Assembly: GCF_009078285.1 (NCBI RefSeq)
Contig: NZ_RQSP01000028.1
Location: 1-34,484 of the forward strand
DNA length: 34,484 nt
Reading direction: 5' to 3'
Source: Bifidobacterium jacchi
Lineage (GTDB): Bacteria; Actinomycetota; Actinomycetes; Actinomycetales; Bifidobacteriaceae
Below, piece by piece: positions 24,344 to 34,471 of the stretch (positions are counted from its first letter, which is position 1; the number at the start of each line of letters is the position of its first letter). The translations under genes were made by a program, and so were the position numbers. Below the pieces are notes generated by a model that was given only the letters and a program-made list of their open reading frames with translations, was not told where the DNA came from and searched no databases.

Positions 24344-26035
24344 TCAGGCGCTGTGGCGGGACTTGCCGCGGTTGGACTTGACGTACCAGCCGGCGCCGAG
24401 GGCGACGATCAGCACGCCGAACACGGTGAACAAAACCGTGCCCATGCCACCGGTGCCGGGCAGGGTCGGGCCGGTGGTGTTCTCGACGCCGATGATGCCG
24501 TTGGCGGCGGTCTGGTCGTAAGTGGTGTTGGTTTCGGTGTAATCCGTGGTGTACGTGATGGTGGCGGCGGCGTCCGTGCCATCGGTGGGCTCGGTGCCGT
24601 CCACCTTCACGCCGATGGACTTGGTCAGCTTGTTGTAGCCGGCGGGGGCCTCGGTCTCGGTGAGCACGTACTCGCCCTTGGCGAGGCCGGTCAGGTCGAT
24701 GCGACCGCTGGCGGGGGTGACGAGCTCGGTGGTGGCGCCGGTCTCGCCGTCCTTGGCGACGCGGTAGACGGTGGAGCCGGTGTCGCTGCCAGTCGTCTTG
24801 ACGACGAACTTGATGGCGTCGGCGCCGCCCTTGGCGGTGAGGGTGAACTTGGCGCCGGCCAGCTGGGTGTGACCGGTCTCGCCGGTCTTGACGGTGTACT
24901 TGTCGATGCCGAACTGGTAGGTGTACACGCGCACGATGTCCGGGGTGGATTCGCCCTTGCCGCCGGTGAGCGGGTTGTTGGAATACTCGACCGTGGCGGA
25001 GTTGGTGTTGCCCTCGCCGCCGACGACGGCGTTCTCGTTGAGCGTGGCGGTGTAGGTGACGACGATGGACTTGCCGGCGTTGGCCTGCTGCTTGGCCTTG
25101 AAGTCGTTCATCGTGACGGTGAGCAGGTTGTTGTTGTCGGCGGTGGGGGCGGTGACCGTGTAGTCCTTAGCGTCAGCGTCATTCCCCTGCTCCAGCGTGA
25201 TATCAGCGCCATTCTGGCCGGCACCCTTCACGACAACGGAGGTGATGGAACCGAACGTCAATCCCGCGGACAGGGTGTCCTTGAAGTTGAATGCGTAGGT
25301 GTCGTAGGCGGACATGTCCGGGATGGTGGAGGTCAGCGTGAAGGTGAGGGTGTCGCCCACCTTGGCGTTGGTAGTGTCCGCGGCGTTGCCATCGACATTG
25401 ACCTTCTTGTCCACGGTGGGCAGGGAGCCCTTGATCGTGGCGGTGGTGTCGGCAGCCTTGGTCACCGGCACCAGCGTGGCGTACTTGTTGGCCGTGTTGA
25501 CGTTGCCGACGCCGGGCACGGCGACCAGATAGTAGCCGTAGGCGAGGCTGGAGAACGAGGCGGTGTAGTTGCCCTGATCGTTCGCCTGATCGCTGACCGT
25601 AGCGGTCTCGGCGACGCTGGCGTTCGCCGCGGCCGGATCAGATCCGACCTTCTTCGTCTGCGCCCAGTTGGAGGCCTTCTGCGCAAACGCGTCGATGGTC
25701 GGATTGGAGGCGTCGCCCAGCTTGGAGACGGCGTCGTAGGCACAGGTGTTGAGCTCGGCGCCGGTCTTGTCAGAGCAGTTGATGTCGCTGAGGCCGGAGG
25801 TCGAGAAGAATGCCTCCCAATCACTGTTCAGCGTGTAGGCGACGGCATCGCCGTTCACCGTGGCGTCGAACATGCGGTAGGCGTTGACGGTTTTGCCGGC
25901 GAAGCTGGCGTCGGCGGTGCTGACGGTCAGCGAGGCGTTGTCCGCCGCGGAGGCGGTGGTGGCGCCGAGCCCGGCCATGCCGAGAGCGGCGACGGCGGCG
26001 AGCGCACCCGCCGCGATCTTCTTCAGTGACTTCAT
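24344..26035 (-). CDS. Major pilin, LPGTG-anchored isopeptide-forming fimbrial protein
   Basis: 563-residue shaft subunit of a sortase-assembled pilus. It has a Sec signal peptide (1-30, cleavage after ATTASA), a first domain with two cysteines (CSDKTGAELNTC), a pilin-motif lysine in PTVDKKVNVDG (about 207-216) that would receive the sortase linkage, a central isopeptide domain, a Cna-B domain (about 377-480) with the E-box EYVLTETEAPAGY, and LPGTG (525-529) with hydrophobic segment and basic tail. ATG at 26035 has AGGG six bases upstream (a GTG at 26038 is the alternative). The 117-base leader after the giant adhesin gene has a small hairpin at 26110-26127. Equivalent to FimA-type bifidobacterial pilins. 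Confidence 0.93.
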   Translation of the reverse strand: MKSLKKIAAGALAAVAALGMAGLGATTASAADNASLTVSTADASFAGKTVNAYRMFDATVNGDAVAYTLNSDWEAFFSTSGLSDINCSDKTGAELNTCAYDAVSKLGDASNPTIDAFAQKASNWAQTKKVGSDPAAANASVAETATVSDQANDQGNYTASFSSLAYGYYLVAVPGVGNVNTANKYATLVPVTKAADTTATIKGSLPTVDKKVNVDGNAADTTNAKVGDTLTFTLTSTIPDMSAYDTYAFNFKDTLSAGLTFGSITSVVVKGAGQNGADITLEQGNDADAKDYTVTAPTADNNNLLTVTMNDFKAKQQANAGKSIVVTYTATLNENAVVGGEGNTNSATVEYSNNPLTGGKGESTPDIVRVYTYQFGIDKYTVKTGETGHTQLAGAKFTLTAKGGADAIKFVVKTTGSDTGSTVYRVAKDGETGATTELVTPASGRIDLTGLAKGEYVLTETEAPAGYNKLTKSIGVKVDGTEPTDGTDAAATITYTTDYTETNTTYDQTAANGIIGVENTTGPTLPGTGGMGTVLFTVFGVLIVALGAGWYVKSNRGKSRHSA

Positions 26036-26151
26036 CACTGTCCCTTTCTCTTGGTCTTCCTCGTGGTTTCCCCGAGGATTATCTTGGGTTCTCTAGTGGT
26101 TTTGTGTTGTCCGCCGCTGTAGGCGGAAATTCTGGGGTCGTCCGACGGTGG

Positions 26152-29100
26152 TCAGGACGACATGTGACGGCCTTGCCGCCGCGCATGGATGCCGCCAACT
26201 CGTGCACCCGCACGTGCGCGACGGTCCCGTATGACCCATGCGGCGCCGAGCAGCATGAGCAGCACGCCGAACGTCACGAACAGCACGGTTCCCCGGCCAC
26301 CGGTGTCGGGCAGCGGCGAAGAGTTCGTCACGGTGGCCACGTACTTGCCGTCGCCACCGTCCGCATCCTTGCCGTAGGCCACGTCGACCGTGTAGCCGGC
26401 CTCGGCTGGGGTCTTGGTGGTCTCATCGGCGGTTCCGTCGGCGAAGGTCACCTTCGTTTCCCGCACGGTGTACGTGTAGTAGCGCACCACGTCCACACCG
26501 TTCGCGCCGGAGCCCTTGTCGACGAAGGCGACCGGCAGTCCGGTGACCTTCGCGCGCCAGGTGTCGCTCCATGCGGAGCCATTGTCCTTGGCGGTGAGCT
26601 CCACGGTGAACGGGTTCTTCCGCTCAACGGCGTTGCAGTCGGCGTCGCGGCATTCGATGGTGTCCGGCGTGATCTGGTTGCCGTTGCCGTCGGTGTACGT
26701 GGCGGTGACCTCCAGCGTGATCGCGTCGGCCCGCTCCAGCTGGCCGTTGCGCCACACCTTCTGCAACGTAAGGTCGATGGTCCGGCAACCGTCGGTGCCG
26801 CACGGGTCCTGGCCGTCGTCCGGTTCGGGAGTCAGTCCGCCGTTGTTGTCGGTCACGGCCGTGTCGAGCATGAGCACCGCCTTGGCGGCGGACACGTATG
26901 CGTCCATCGGCTTGGTCGAGTCGTCTCCAGTGGCGATCACGGCGTCCCTGATACCGATCCAGCGGGTGTTCTTGTCGCCGGAGGCGCCGCTGGCGGGCAC
27001 GCTGCTGTCATACGTGTTGACCACGTCGAACAGCTTCACCTCCCACCGGTCCAGTCCGGTGTTGAGCGTGCCGTCGCCGCTGTCCGAGGATTTGGCGGAG
27101 AATATCTCGCGGCCGTCCTTCACGGAGGTGACGGCGCTGCCGGCCGTGGCGTCGGCCGTGCGGTACACGCGGTACGTGTTGTACGCCTTGCCGCCGTTGC
27201 CGTCGTCCGCCGGGCCGATGATGTCGCTCATCGAGTTGAAATCCCAGTTGGATTTGAGCAGCGTGTTGGCGAACGGGTCGACCCGTCCGCTGGTGCCGCG
27301 AATCGTGTCGGCGTAGGTCATGTGGTCGTCGGCGAGCACGCCTTCGTCGTTGAGTGCGACGAAACCGCCCGCATAGCCGGTCGTGAGGCCCTCCAGACCG
27401 TCGGTGAGCTGCGTGGCGCCGCCGCCGAACACGTCGTAGCCGTCCTTGATGCCGGCGACGGACGATGCCTCGATGCGGGTTCGGTTGCCCTTGATGAGCT
27501 GCACGCTGAGGTTCTCCCTCGCCCCGTCCATGTCGATACCGTCCTTGCTGCATGGCAGTTTGACGACGGAATCGCCGATGGTGACGATGGCCACGTCGGT
27601 CTGCTGCTGATTGGTGTCGTCGGCCTTGGACAGGGACACGCCCACCTTGAGGCCGAACAGGTTCACGTACAGCAGGTCGCCCTGCGACAGCACCTTCAGA
27701 TCGAAGACCTTGCCGAAGATGTTCGGGAACCATTTGCCCAGATCGATCACGCCCACTTGTTCGGCCTTGTCGAGGTAGAGCAGTTTGACCAGTGCGTTGA
27801 CGATCTGCAGCAGCAGCTCGACCAGTACCGAATTGACCTCGGCATCCACCAGATAGGCGCGTTTGGTCTCACCGGCGAAGCCGCCGGCGAGTTCACCGGA
27901 GGACGTCTTCTTCAATCCGGTCACCGTGCTTGACTTCACGCGGGCAAGATCGGCGTATCCGACGAAGCCGCCGACCACTTCACGCCCGGTCGCCTTGTCC
28001 GTGCCCTTGCCGTAGTCGGCACCGCCATGCGTGGCCGTGACCGTATAGCCGGCGCTGATGCCGGCGACGGAGGAATCGCCCACATGGGATCCCCAGATGT
28101 CGAGCACGCCCGCGGTGGCGCCGAGCAGGTTGAGCCAGCTGGTGCCGAGGTTCGCGTTGTCCGCGGCCACGGTGCCGGATTTGCCGAGGTGGCCGATGAA
28201 ACCGCCCGCATAGTTGACGCCGGTGACGCTGTTGAGGTTCGTCACGCCGGACTTCTTGACGGACCCGTTGATCAGGCCGCCGCCGAAGCCGCCTGCCGCG
28301 CCGGTGAATCGCTTCGAATCCAGCATGCCGGAGGTGGCGGAGACATGCGCCTTGACTTGAATGCCATCCGGCACGCCGGCCACCTGACCGTCGTAGACGA
28401 ACGTGCGGAACGCCTCCAGCACACCCACGTTGCCGAGTTTGAGCAGGGAGAGCAGCAGGTTCGTGTCGCTGCGGTTCTCGTCGTTCACATCGGTGCCGGT
28501 CGCCGCGTTGCCGCCCGCCACGGAGGCGACCGACGAGACGTCGGCAAGACCGAGGAAGCCGCCCGCATACTGGCCGCCCGAAACGGCGCGCAATCCGGTC
28601 ACGGTGAGCGCGGCGGGATCGTTCGCCGTGTCCACCTCGGTGCCGGTGCCTTTCGCTGAATCCTTGTCGCCCAGGATGGCGGCTTGGAGCGAACCGGCAA
28701 AGCCGCCCGCGGTGAGCGCGTAATGCTCCGAGTCGTCACCGGTGAGCGTGTACGGCCCGCCTTCGACCGTGAATCCCCAGTCGGCGCTGTCGGCGTTCAC
28801 GTGCGCGCCGCGGATGGTCACGATCGTGGCCTGCAGCACCTGCACCAATCCGGCGGGGTTGGCGTTCTTCACGAGCGTATGCAGCACCGTGTTGAGGAAC
28901 CCGCTTGCGCCTTCCGTGTCCACGTCGGCGGTGGCGCCGGCCGTGGCGATGCCGACGAATCCGCCCACGTTGTTCTGACCGTAGACTTTGCGCAGATTGG
29001 CGACGTTCGCGCCGACCGCAGCGGTCGCAGACGCATCGTCGGCAAGCTCCTTGCCGTTGGCGTCGCGGTCGCCCCAGATCTGCGCGCCCACGGCAAGCGC

Positions 29101-32100
29101 CACGTAGCCGCCGGCATTGCCGGTGCCATGCGTGATGTCGGTGCCGGTGGCGGTCACGCGCATGCCCTTGCGGTAGCCGGTCACGCTGGACGATTTGACG
29201 ACCGGCACGAACACCTGGGCCACGCCGAGCATCTGCCCGAGGTCGAGTCCCAGACCTTTGCTGCCAAGCAGTTGGATGGAGCCGAACGACGACGCCGTTC
29301 CGGCTTCCATCGTGCCCGCATAGCCGCCGGCCGCACGCATGGCGGTGACGTTGCGCACGTCCATCGACTGCCCGTCGGTTATGGTGCCGGTGCGCATCAG
29401 GCCCACGTGGCCGCCGGCGACACCGGAATCGCGCAGGTTCGGACCGGTCGTGAACGAGGCGCGCCCGGCGACCACGTTGAATCCGAACACATAGTTGTTC
29501 AGGAAGGCGTCGAGCGTGGCCTGATCCTTGACCGAGCCCGCGCCGGCCGTGTTCGCGATGTCGGTGAATTCCTTGCCGTAGGCGCCGTATTTGCCGATGT
29601 TGTTGACCCATGACTGCCACTGTTTGTATGCCATGTTGCGCAGCGGACCGGTCACCTTGGTGTGCTCCTCGGTCGGATACACCATGGACAGCGCGCCCGC
29701 GATGTTGCTGGCCTTCACGAGTCCGCCCAATACGGAGATCGAACCGCCTTCGGCAGTGTCGGCCGATTCCATCAGGCCGGTGAAGCCGCCGGCGATCTCC
29801 TGCCCGTAGACGCTGCGGATACGCGCCGCGTAGGCGGTCTGCTGCGTGATGGTGCCGCCGCTGATGCTGGACCACGCCGAATCGTTCATGCCCCAGATCT
29901 GTCCGCCACGGTTGCGCCCGACGTAGCCTCCGGCCATGCCGCGCCGGGTCGTCCCATCGGAGACCGCCTGCGCGCGCACCGCGCCGCCGCACACCACCGC
30001 ATCGGTGGAGGAGTTGCGAATCGTCGGCACAAAGTCCTGCAGCAGCGACAAGGCGCCGTCCACATCGACCAGCTGCTTGAGCACGCTGCCGTCGCCGAGC
30101 ACGTCTGCCGCGGCACCGGGCTGGATGACGCCCGCGTAGCCGCCGGCCGCCACCTGTCCGATGATGTAAGCGAATTCGTGCGCGTTGGAATGCTGGATGT
30201 GGCCACCCTCAAGGTCGCCGACGAATCCGCCAGCAATGCCGATCGGGTCGGCGGTCACACCGTCCGATTTCAGATGGTCGGCGGTGCTGGATCGCACCGA
30301 GTAGCCTCCCGGACCGCCGGTCACATCGGACTCTTCGATCGTGGAGATCATGACGTTCAGCGCGCTGACCAGATCGGACAGTTGGATGGTGCCACCCAGC
30401 AGGTTGACGCTGTCGCCCACGCCCGCGGTGGAGCCGAGATCGACGCGACCGATGTAGCCGCCGGCGTAACGGGCCGCGTCCACCGCGTAGGCGCTCACAT
30501 CGTCGTTCAGATATGTGCTGGTGATGTCGCTGTCGTTCGTCGTCTCCAGATTGGCCGGTGCCTTGACCGCGGTGTGCCGCAGCTGGCCGACCGACGAGGT
30601 GCTGATCTGCGCGGCGGAGACGTATCCGGCGAATCCGCCCGCCGACCCGGAATTCGAATCCGCACCATCCAGCCGTCGCGCGACAACGGTCAGTCCGTAG
30701 TCCGCGTCCGCGTTCGCGTCCACATCGCCGCCCGCTGCCGCGAACGTCGTGTCATCGGTATGCACGCCCGCGTACAGTACAAACGGCACGTAAGCCTGTG
30801 CGAGCGAAAGCACGCCGGAAAGATTCACGCCGTTGAGCTTGCCGAGGACGCTCAGTCCGCCTTCGCCGGCCGAGGCAAGCGCACCGGAACGCACCTTGCC
30901 GCCGAATCCGCCCGCGTAGGAGCCGCCGCTCACATGGTCGATGTTGATGACCGCCACGGGGGCCTTCCTGACTTCGGCCACCGTTTCGGCCAGTTCGGGA
31001 TGGTCCTTCTCCAATACGGCGGTGAGCTTGTTGACGTAGCCGCCTTGGAAGTCGCCCGCGTAGCCGCCGGCCACGTCGGCCTTGACATAGCCGCCGTTCA
31101 CATAGGCGACGTCGGTCTTTGCATACACGGGGGTGAGGTAGGGCACCGCGCCGAGCAGATTGTCCACGCTGAGCAGTCCGCCGATCTGCGAATCGTCGGC
31201 GTCGTTCACCGCGTCGGCGAGGCCGCCGGTGCTGGACAGTCCGACAAAGCCGCCAGCGATGCCGTCCGAGGCGGTGTCGTCGGCGGTGACCGACCGCAAC
31301 GCACGCACATGCGAATCCACAGTGGTGGTGGAGTTGGCCTGGCCGTAGAAGCCGCCCGCCGCGTAGTCGTTGGTTTCATTGTCCGCGTTGTGGCCGGTTG
31401 CGGCGACGGTGAATCCGTCCGTCGAACCGGCGACGTTGGATGACCAGACCTCCACGCCGGAGTATTGGGCCACCGACAGCAGGCCGGAGATTTGGACAAG
31501 GCCGAGCACATTGAGACCGGTCGCGCCGACAGCCTTGCCCGGGCCGGCGAATCCGACGAATCCGCCGGCCTCGCCGCGCGCCTTCACCGCATTGAGGTTG
31601 CTGACGTTGACTCGTGTCAGGTCGCCGCCGGTGGCGCATCCGAGCGCTCCGCCCGCATAATAGGCATCCGCTGTCACCGTCAGGCCCTGGGTGCCGCCGT
31701 CCAGCGTGACATCGGCGACGGTGAAGGCAGCGAACTGGTCCACTTTCTTCAGGGTGGTCATGTCGCCGATGGAGAGCACGCTGTTGAGCAGTCCGGCCAC
31801 CATGACCGGCTGCAGACTGCCTGCGATGCCGCCCGCATAGGAGCCGGAGGCCTTTACCCCGTGCAGGTTCGTGATGGCAGTGCTTCGTTCGGACGGGTAG
31901 GCGCGGCGCGAATGCGCGGTCGTGTCGTACTTCCAGAACGTCAGGTTGTCCAGCTGTGTTGTACCGGAGTTCTCGATCATCGTGCCGGAGCCGACGCCGA
32001 CCATGCCTCCGGCGTAGTCGCCGCGGGATGTGACGGTCACGGCTGCGCTCATCGTAGTGCCGAGGATGGCGGACGGGTTCACGCCGGCCAAGGACAGGAG

Positions 32101-34377
32101 TTCGCCTGCGCCTGCGCCTGAATCGCCCTCCAGCAGTTCGGTGATGGCTTTGGTGAGCTGTTTGAGCAGCGACGTGTTCGTTGCATCGTCGGTGCCGAGT
32201 TCCAGTCCCCATCCGACCGAGGCGAAGCCGGTGAAGCCGCCCGCATGCGATGCGGTGGCGGTGACGGTTGCGGCACCGGTCAGCGTGTCGTTGACCGCGT
32301 ACGAGTTGGCCATCGCCCCGGAGAACCCGCCTGCGTAGTTCGCGGCGGTCACGGTGACGCCGCCTCGCGCGTCAACGGCGCTTGATTCGATGAGGCTTTG
32401 CGGGCGCAGCGCGGACATGAGGTCGACGCCGAGCGAGCTGACGAGACCGCCCACGTTGCCGTTGCGGCTCACGCCGGCGAAACCGCCCGCGTAGCGCGAG
32501 GCCTTCACGGTGAATGGGGTGACGCTGGTCACCGAGGAATCGGTGATGATCGCGCCGATCTGTGCGCCGACGAATCCTCCTGCCTGCGTGGTGCCGTCCG
32601 CGCCGATGACGGTGCCTTTGGTAAACCCGTTCACCGTACTGGATGAGATCTCCGGGTTGTAATAGCCGACCGGAATCAGTGCGTTCAGGCCGAGCGTGCC
32701 GTTGAGCAGCCAGTCCACGAGATCGCCGAGGCCGAGGAACGGGATGATGCCGAGAATCGAGGAGAGCAGATTCGTCAACGCGCCCACGATTCCGGAGACG
32801 GCGTCGTATCGAGTGGCGCCTTCGACATATCCGACGAATCCGCCGGTCATGTCGGCCACGCTGGAGACGGTGACGTCGCTCACTTCGCATCCGACGACCT
32901 TCACATCGCCGTAGATGCGCCCGGCGAACGCACCGGTGGCGAGGTTGGATGGGTTGTCCTTGTGCAGCGTGAGCAGATCGGCGAGGTGCAGATCGACGTT
33001 GACGGCACCTAAGGTCAGCAGCTTCAGGGCAGCAAGCAATACGTCCAGCAATGTTCCCACGGCCTTGGTGAGCGTGCCAAGCAGGGTGGGTGGAATGTAG
33101 GATTCGCTCGCATTGTTCGTGACCGTCACGTCGTTGAGCGCGATGTTGGCGACCACAACCGTGCCGGCGCTGCCAAGGCTGTCGCCAACGATGGTCGTCT
33201 TGCTGGCGATGGTGGCGAAGAAGCCGATGCCCTGCTGCGTGCTCACGTCGAGCTTCGGACCGGCCTGGTTGACCGTCACATGCGAAATGACCGGACGGAC
33301 TGCGGTGTCGTTCACGCTTGCGCCGTCGGTGCCGATGGTTCCCCACAGGCTGCCGGCCGTGGCGGTGTCGGGCGCGATCGTGCCGAGCATCATGCCTGAG
33401 AACATGAGCGGCGTCCAGTTGGCGTTGTCTGGATCGGCTGCATTCGAGCTCAGGTCGATGTTGCGGAACACGATGTAGTTCGCGTCCGCGGAGTAGGTCA
33501 GGCCGGTGTTGGCTTCGGAATAGTCAGCATGCGAACCGTCCGCAGCGACGCCATAGTATTTGGTGCGGGTCTGGTTGACGGTGAGTGCCGTGCAGCCCAG
33601 TACGGGGCCGTTGCTGTGATCATCGGCGTCGGCGTTGCGCAGCGTATCCTGTGTTCCCAGATCGGCGTCGCCCGCATAGGCAATGGCACTGTCCTGCCCA
33701 TCGACCCATTCGTAGCTCACCAGACCCGTCTTCGTGCAGGTTTGCGTCACGCTTATGATGCGCCCGATGACCTTGTTGCCCGATCCGATGGCGCGCAGCT
33801 GCTGTTCGTTGCCGATCAGGATGTACGTTTTGCCATTGATTTCCTTGGTGACCTGACCTTCGAAATCGCGCCCGCCTAGCGTCGCCGTTTCGGCGGAGGC
33901 CCGGGGTTGAGGATCGGTGGATGATGAATCCTCGGATTGCGAATCGGATTGCGAATCGGATTGCGAATCGGATTGCGCATCCACCGTATCCGTATTGTCG
34001 GAATCTGCGGCATCTGACGATGCGTCATGCTGTGCCGGTTCGCTGGTGTCGTCGTTGGGCGACGAATTGGCGCGAAGCGAGGTAAGCGTCGCCGACTGGG
34101 CGGCGGCCACGATGGTGGGGTCGGTCACCATGGTGCCATCCGAGACGACAGTGACACCGGTGTCATCGCCGGAACCGACCGCGGTAATGGACGTGGCGTC
34201 TGCATTCAGTGAATACGCGAGGCCTCGCGCATCGGCGGTGGGGATCATGACCACGGTCATAATGACGGCAAGCATGGCGGCTATCGTGCGTCGCCAATCC
34301 ATGATGGCGCGCGCCACGATGTGCCGCAGTCCGCGCATGCGGAAGCCGTGGTACTTGTTCGACGTACGTCGACGCAT
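26152..34377 (-). CDS. Giant LPDTG-anchored surface adhesin/pilus tip protein with GLUG-like repeats
   Basis: About 2741 residues, first gene of the pilus operon. It has an extended basic N-terminus and signal peptide (hydrophobic AAMLAVIMTVVMIPTADA), a Ser/Asp/Gln stalk (QSDSQSDSQSD), and a domain beginning INGKTYILIGNEQQLRAIGSG, typical of GLUG-type adhesins. About 30 copies of [AV]GG[FYMIH]xG then recur every 40-100 residues through most of the protein, interleaved with Leu-rich stretches, suggesting a long parallel beta-solenoid. A Cna-B-like region (LTLQKVWRNGQ to YTYTVRETKV) precedes LPDTG (2689-2693), a membrane segment and basic tail. Start ATG 34377 follows AGGGGG closely; GTG 34422 is possible. 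Position suggests a FimB-like tip or minor pilin. Ligand unknown. Confidence 0.92.
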   Translation of the reverse strand: MRRRTSNKYHGFRMRGLRHIVARAIMDWRRTIAAMLAVIMTVVMIPTADARGLAYSLNADATSITAVGSGDDTGVTVVSDGTMVTDPTIVAAAQSATLTSLRANSSPNDDTSEPAQHDASSDAADSDNTDTVDAQSDSQSDSQSDSQSEDSSSTDPQPRASAETATLGGRDFEGQVTKEINGKTYILIGNEQQLRAIGSGNKVIGRIISVTQTCTKTGLVSYEWVDGQDSAIAYAGDADLGTQDTLRNADADDHSNGPVLGCTALTVNQTRTKYYGVAADGSHADYSEANTGLTYSADANYIVFRNIDLSSNAADPDNANWTPLMFSGMMLGTIAPDTATAGSLWGTIGTDGASVNDTAVRPVISHVTVNQAGPKLDVSTQQGIGFFATIASKTTIVGDSLGSAGTVVVANIALNDVTVTNNASESYIPPTLLGTLTKAVGTLLDVLLAALKLLTLGAVNVDLHLADLLTLHKDNPSNLATGAFAGRIYGDVKVVGCEVSDVTVSSVADMTGGFVGYVEGATRYDAVSGIVGALTNLLSSILGIIPFLGLGDLVDWLLNGTLGLNALIPVGYYNPEISSSTVNGFTKGTVIGADGTTQAGGFVGAQIGAIITDSSVTSVTPFTVKASRYAGGFAGVSRNGNVGGLVSSLGVDLMSALRPQSLIESSAVDARGGVTVTAANYAGGFSGAMANSYAVNDTLTGAATVTATASHAGGFTGFASVGWGLELGTDDATNTSLLKQLTKAITELLEGDSGAGAGELLSLAGVNPSAILGTTMSAAVTVTSRGDYAGGMVGVGSGTMIENSGTTQLDNLTFWKYDTTAHSRRAYPSERSTAITNLHGVKASGSYAGGIAGSLQPVMVAGLLNSVLSIGDMTTLKKVDQFAAFTVADVTLDGGTQGLTVTADAYYAGGALGCATGGDLTRVNVSNLNAVKARGEAGGFVGFAGPGKAVGATGLNVLGLVQISGLLSVAQYSGVEVWSSNVAGSTDGFTVAATGHNADNETNDYAAGGFYGQANSTTTVDSHVRALRSVTADDTASDGIAGGFVGLSSTGGLADAVNDADDSQIGGLLSVDNLLGAVPYLTPVYAKTDVAYVNGGYVKADVAGGYAGDFQGGYVNKLTAVLEKDHPELAETVAEVRKAPVAVINIDHVSGGSYAGGFGGKVRSGALASAGEGGLSVLGKLNGVNLSGVLSLAQAYVPFVLYAGVHTDDTTFAAAGGDVDANADADYGLTVVARRLDGADSNSGSAGGFAGYVSAAQISTSSVGQLRHTAVKAPANLETTNDSDITSTYLNDDVSAYAVDAARYAGGYIGRVDLGSTAGVGDSVNLLGGTIQLSDLVSALNVMISTIEESDVTGGPGGYSVRSSTADHLKSDGVTADPIGIAGGFVGDLEGGHIQHSNAHEFAYIIGQVAAGGYAGVIQPGAAADVLGDGSVLKQLVDVDGALSLLQDFVPTIRNSSTDAVVCGGAVRAQAVSDGTTRRGMAGGYVGRNRGGQIWGMNDSAWSSISGGTITQQTAYAARIRSVYGQEIAGGFTGLMESADTAEGGSISVLGGLVKASNIAGALSMVYPTEEHTKVTGPLRNMAYKQWQSWVNNIGKYGAYGKEFTDIANTAGAGSVKDQATLDAFLNNYVFGFNVVAGRASFTTGPNLRDSGVAGGHVGLMRTGTITDGQSMDVRNVTAMRAAGGYAGTMEAGTASSFGSIQLLGSKGLGLDLGQMLGVAQVFVPVVKSSSVTGYRKGMRVTATGTDITHGTGNAGGYVALAVGAQIWGDRDANGKELADDASATAAVGANVANLRKVYGQNNVGGFVGIATAGATADVDTEGASGFLNTVLHTLVKNANPAGLVQVLQATIVTIRGAHVNADSADWGFTVEGGPYTLTGDDSEHYALTAGGFAGSLQAAILGDKDSAKGTGTEVDTANDPAALTVTGLRAVSGGQYAGGFLGLADVSSVASVAGGNAATGTDVNDENRSDTNLLLSLLKLGNVGVLEAFRTFVYDGQVAGVPDGIQVKAHVSATSGMLDSKRFTGAAGGFGGGLINGSVKKSGVTNLNSVTGVNYAGGFIGHLGKSGTVAADNANLGTSWLNLLGATAGVLDIWGSHVGDSSVAGISAGYTVTATHGGADYGKGTDKATGREVVGGFVGYADLARVKSSTVTGLKKTSSGELAGGFAGETKRAYLVDAEVNSVLVELLLQIVNALVKLLYLDKAEQVGVIDLGKWFPNIFGKVFDLKVLSQGDLLYVNLFGLKVGVSLSKADDTNQQQTDVAIVTIGDSVVKLPCSKDGIDMDGARENLSVQLIKGNRTRIEASSVAGIKDGYDVFGGGATQLTDGLEGLTTGYAGGFVALNDEGVLADDHMTYADTIRGTSGRVDPFANTLLKSNWDFNSMSDIIGPADDGNGGKAYNTYRVYRTADATAGSAVTSVKDGREIFSAKSSDSGDGTLNTGLDRWEVKLFDVVNTYDSSVPASGASGDKNTRWIGIRDAVIATGDDSTKPMDAYVSAAKAVLMLDTAVTDNNGGLTPEPDDGQDPCGTDGCRTIDLTLQKVWRNGQLERADAITLEVTATYTDGNGNQITPDTIECRDADCNAVERKNPFTVELTAKDNGSAWSDTWRAKVTGLPVAFVDKGSGANGVDVVRYYTYTVRETKVTFADGTADETTKTPAEAGYTVDVAYGKDADGGDGKYVATVTNSSPLPDTGGRGTVLFVTFGVLLMLLGAAWVIRDRRARAGARVGGIHARRQGRHMSS
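33931..33978 (-). repeat. In-frame 12-bp repeats encoding a QSDS stalk
   Basis: About four tandem units of GGATTGCGAATC (plus strand) encode (Q-S-D-S)n near the N-terminus of the giant adhesin, between signal peptide and first folded domain. The period keeps the reading frame. Confidence 0.75.
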
Positions 34378-34471
34378 ATGCCCCCTATCTCTACGGGTCG
34401 TCCCTTCTGCGTTGCCAATCACACGGCTCTCTTATTACGCCAAGCAATCAGCCATGAACAATCAACCATGT

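Noticed and set aside
23324..26029. 901-codon plus-strand frame across the sortase and major pilin
   Set aside because: Gly/Val/Asp-rich shadow of the minus-strand pilin genes, which have complete motifs; no domain of its own.
34381..34385. G5 run before the giant adhesin start as a slippage switch
   Set aside because: Five bases is short for phase variation and it works as the ribosome-binding site; no run of seven or more was seen inside the pilus genes.
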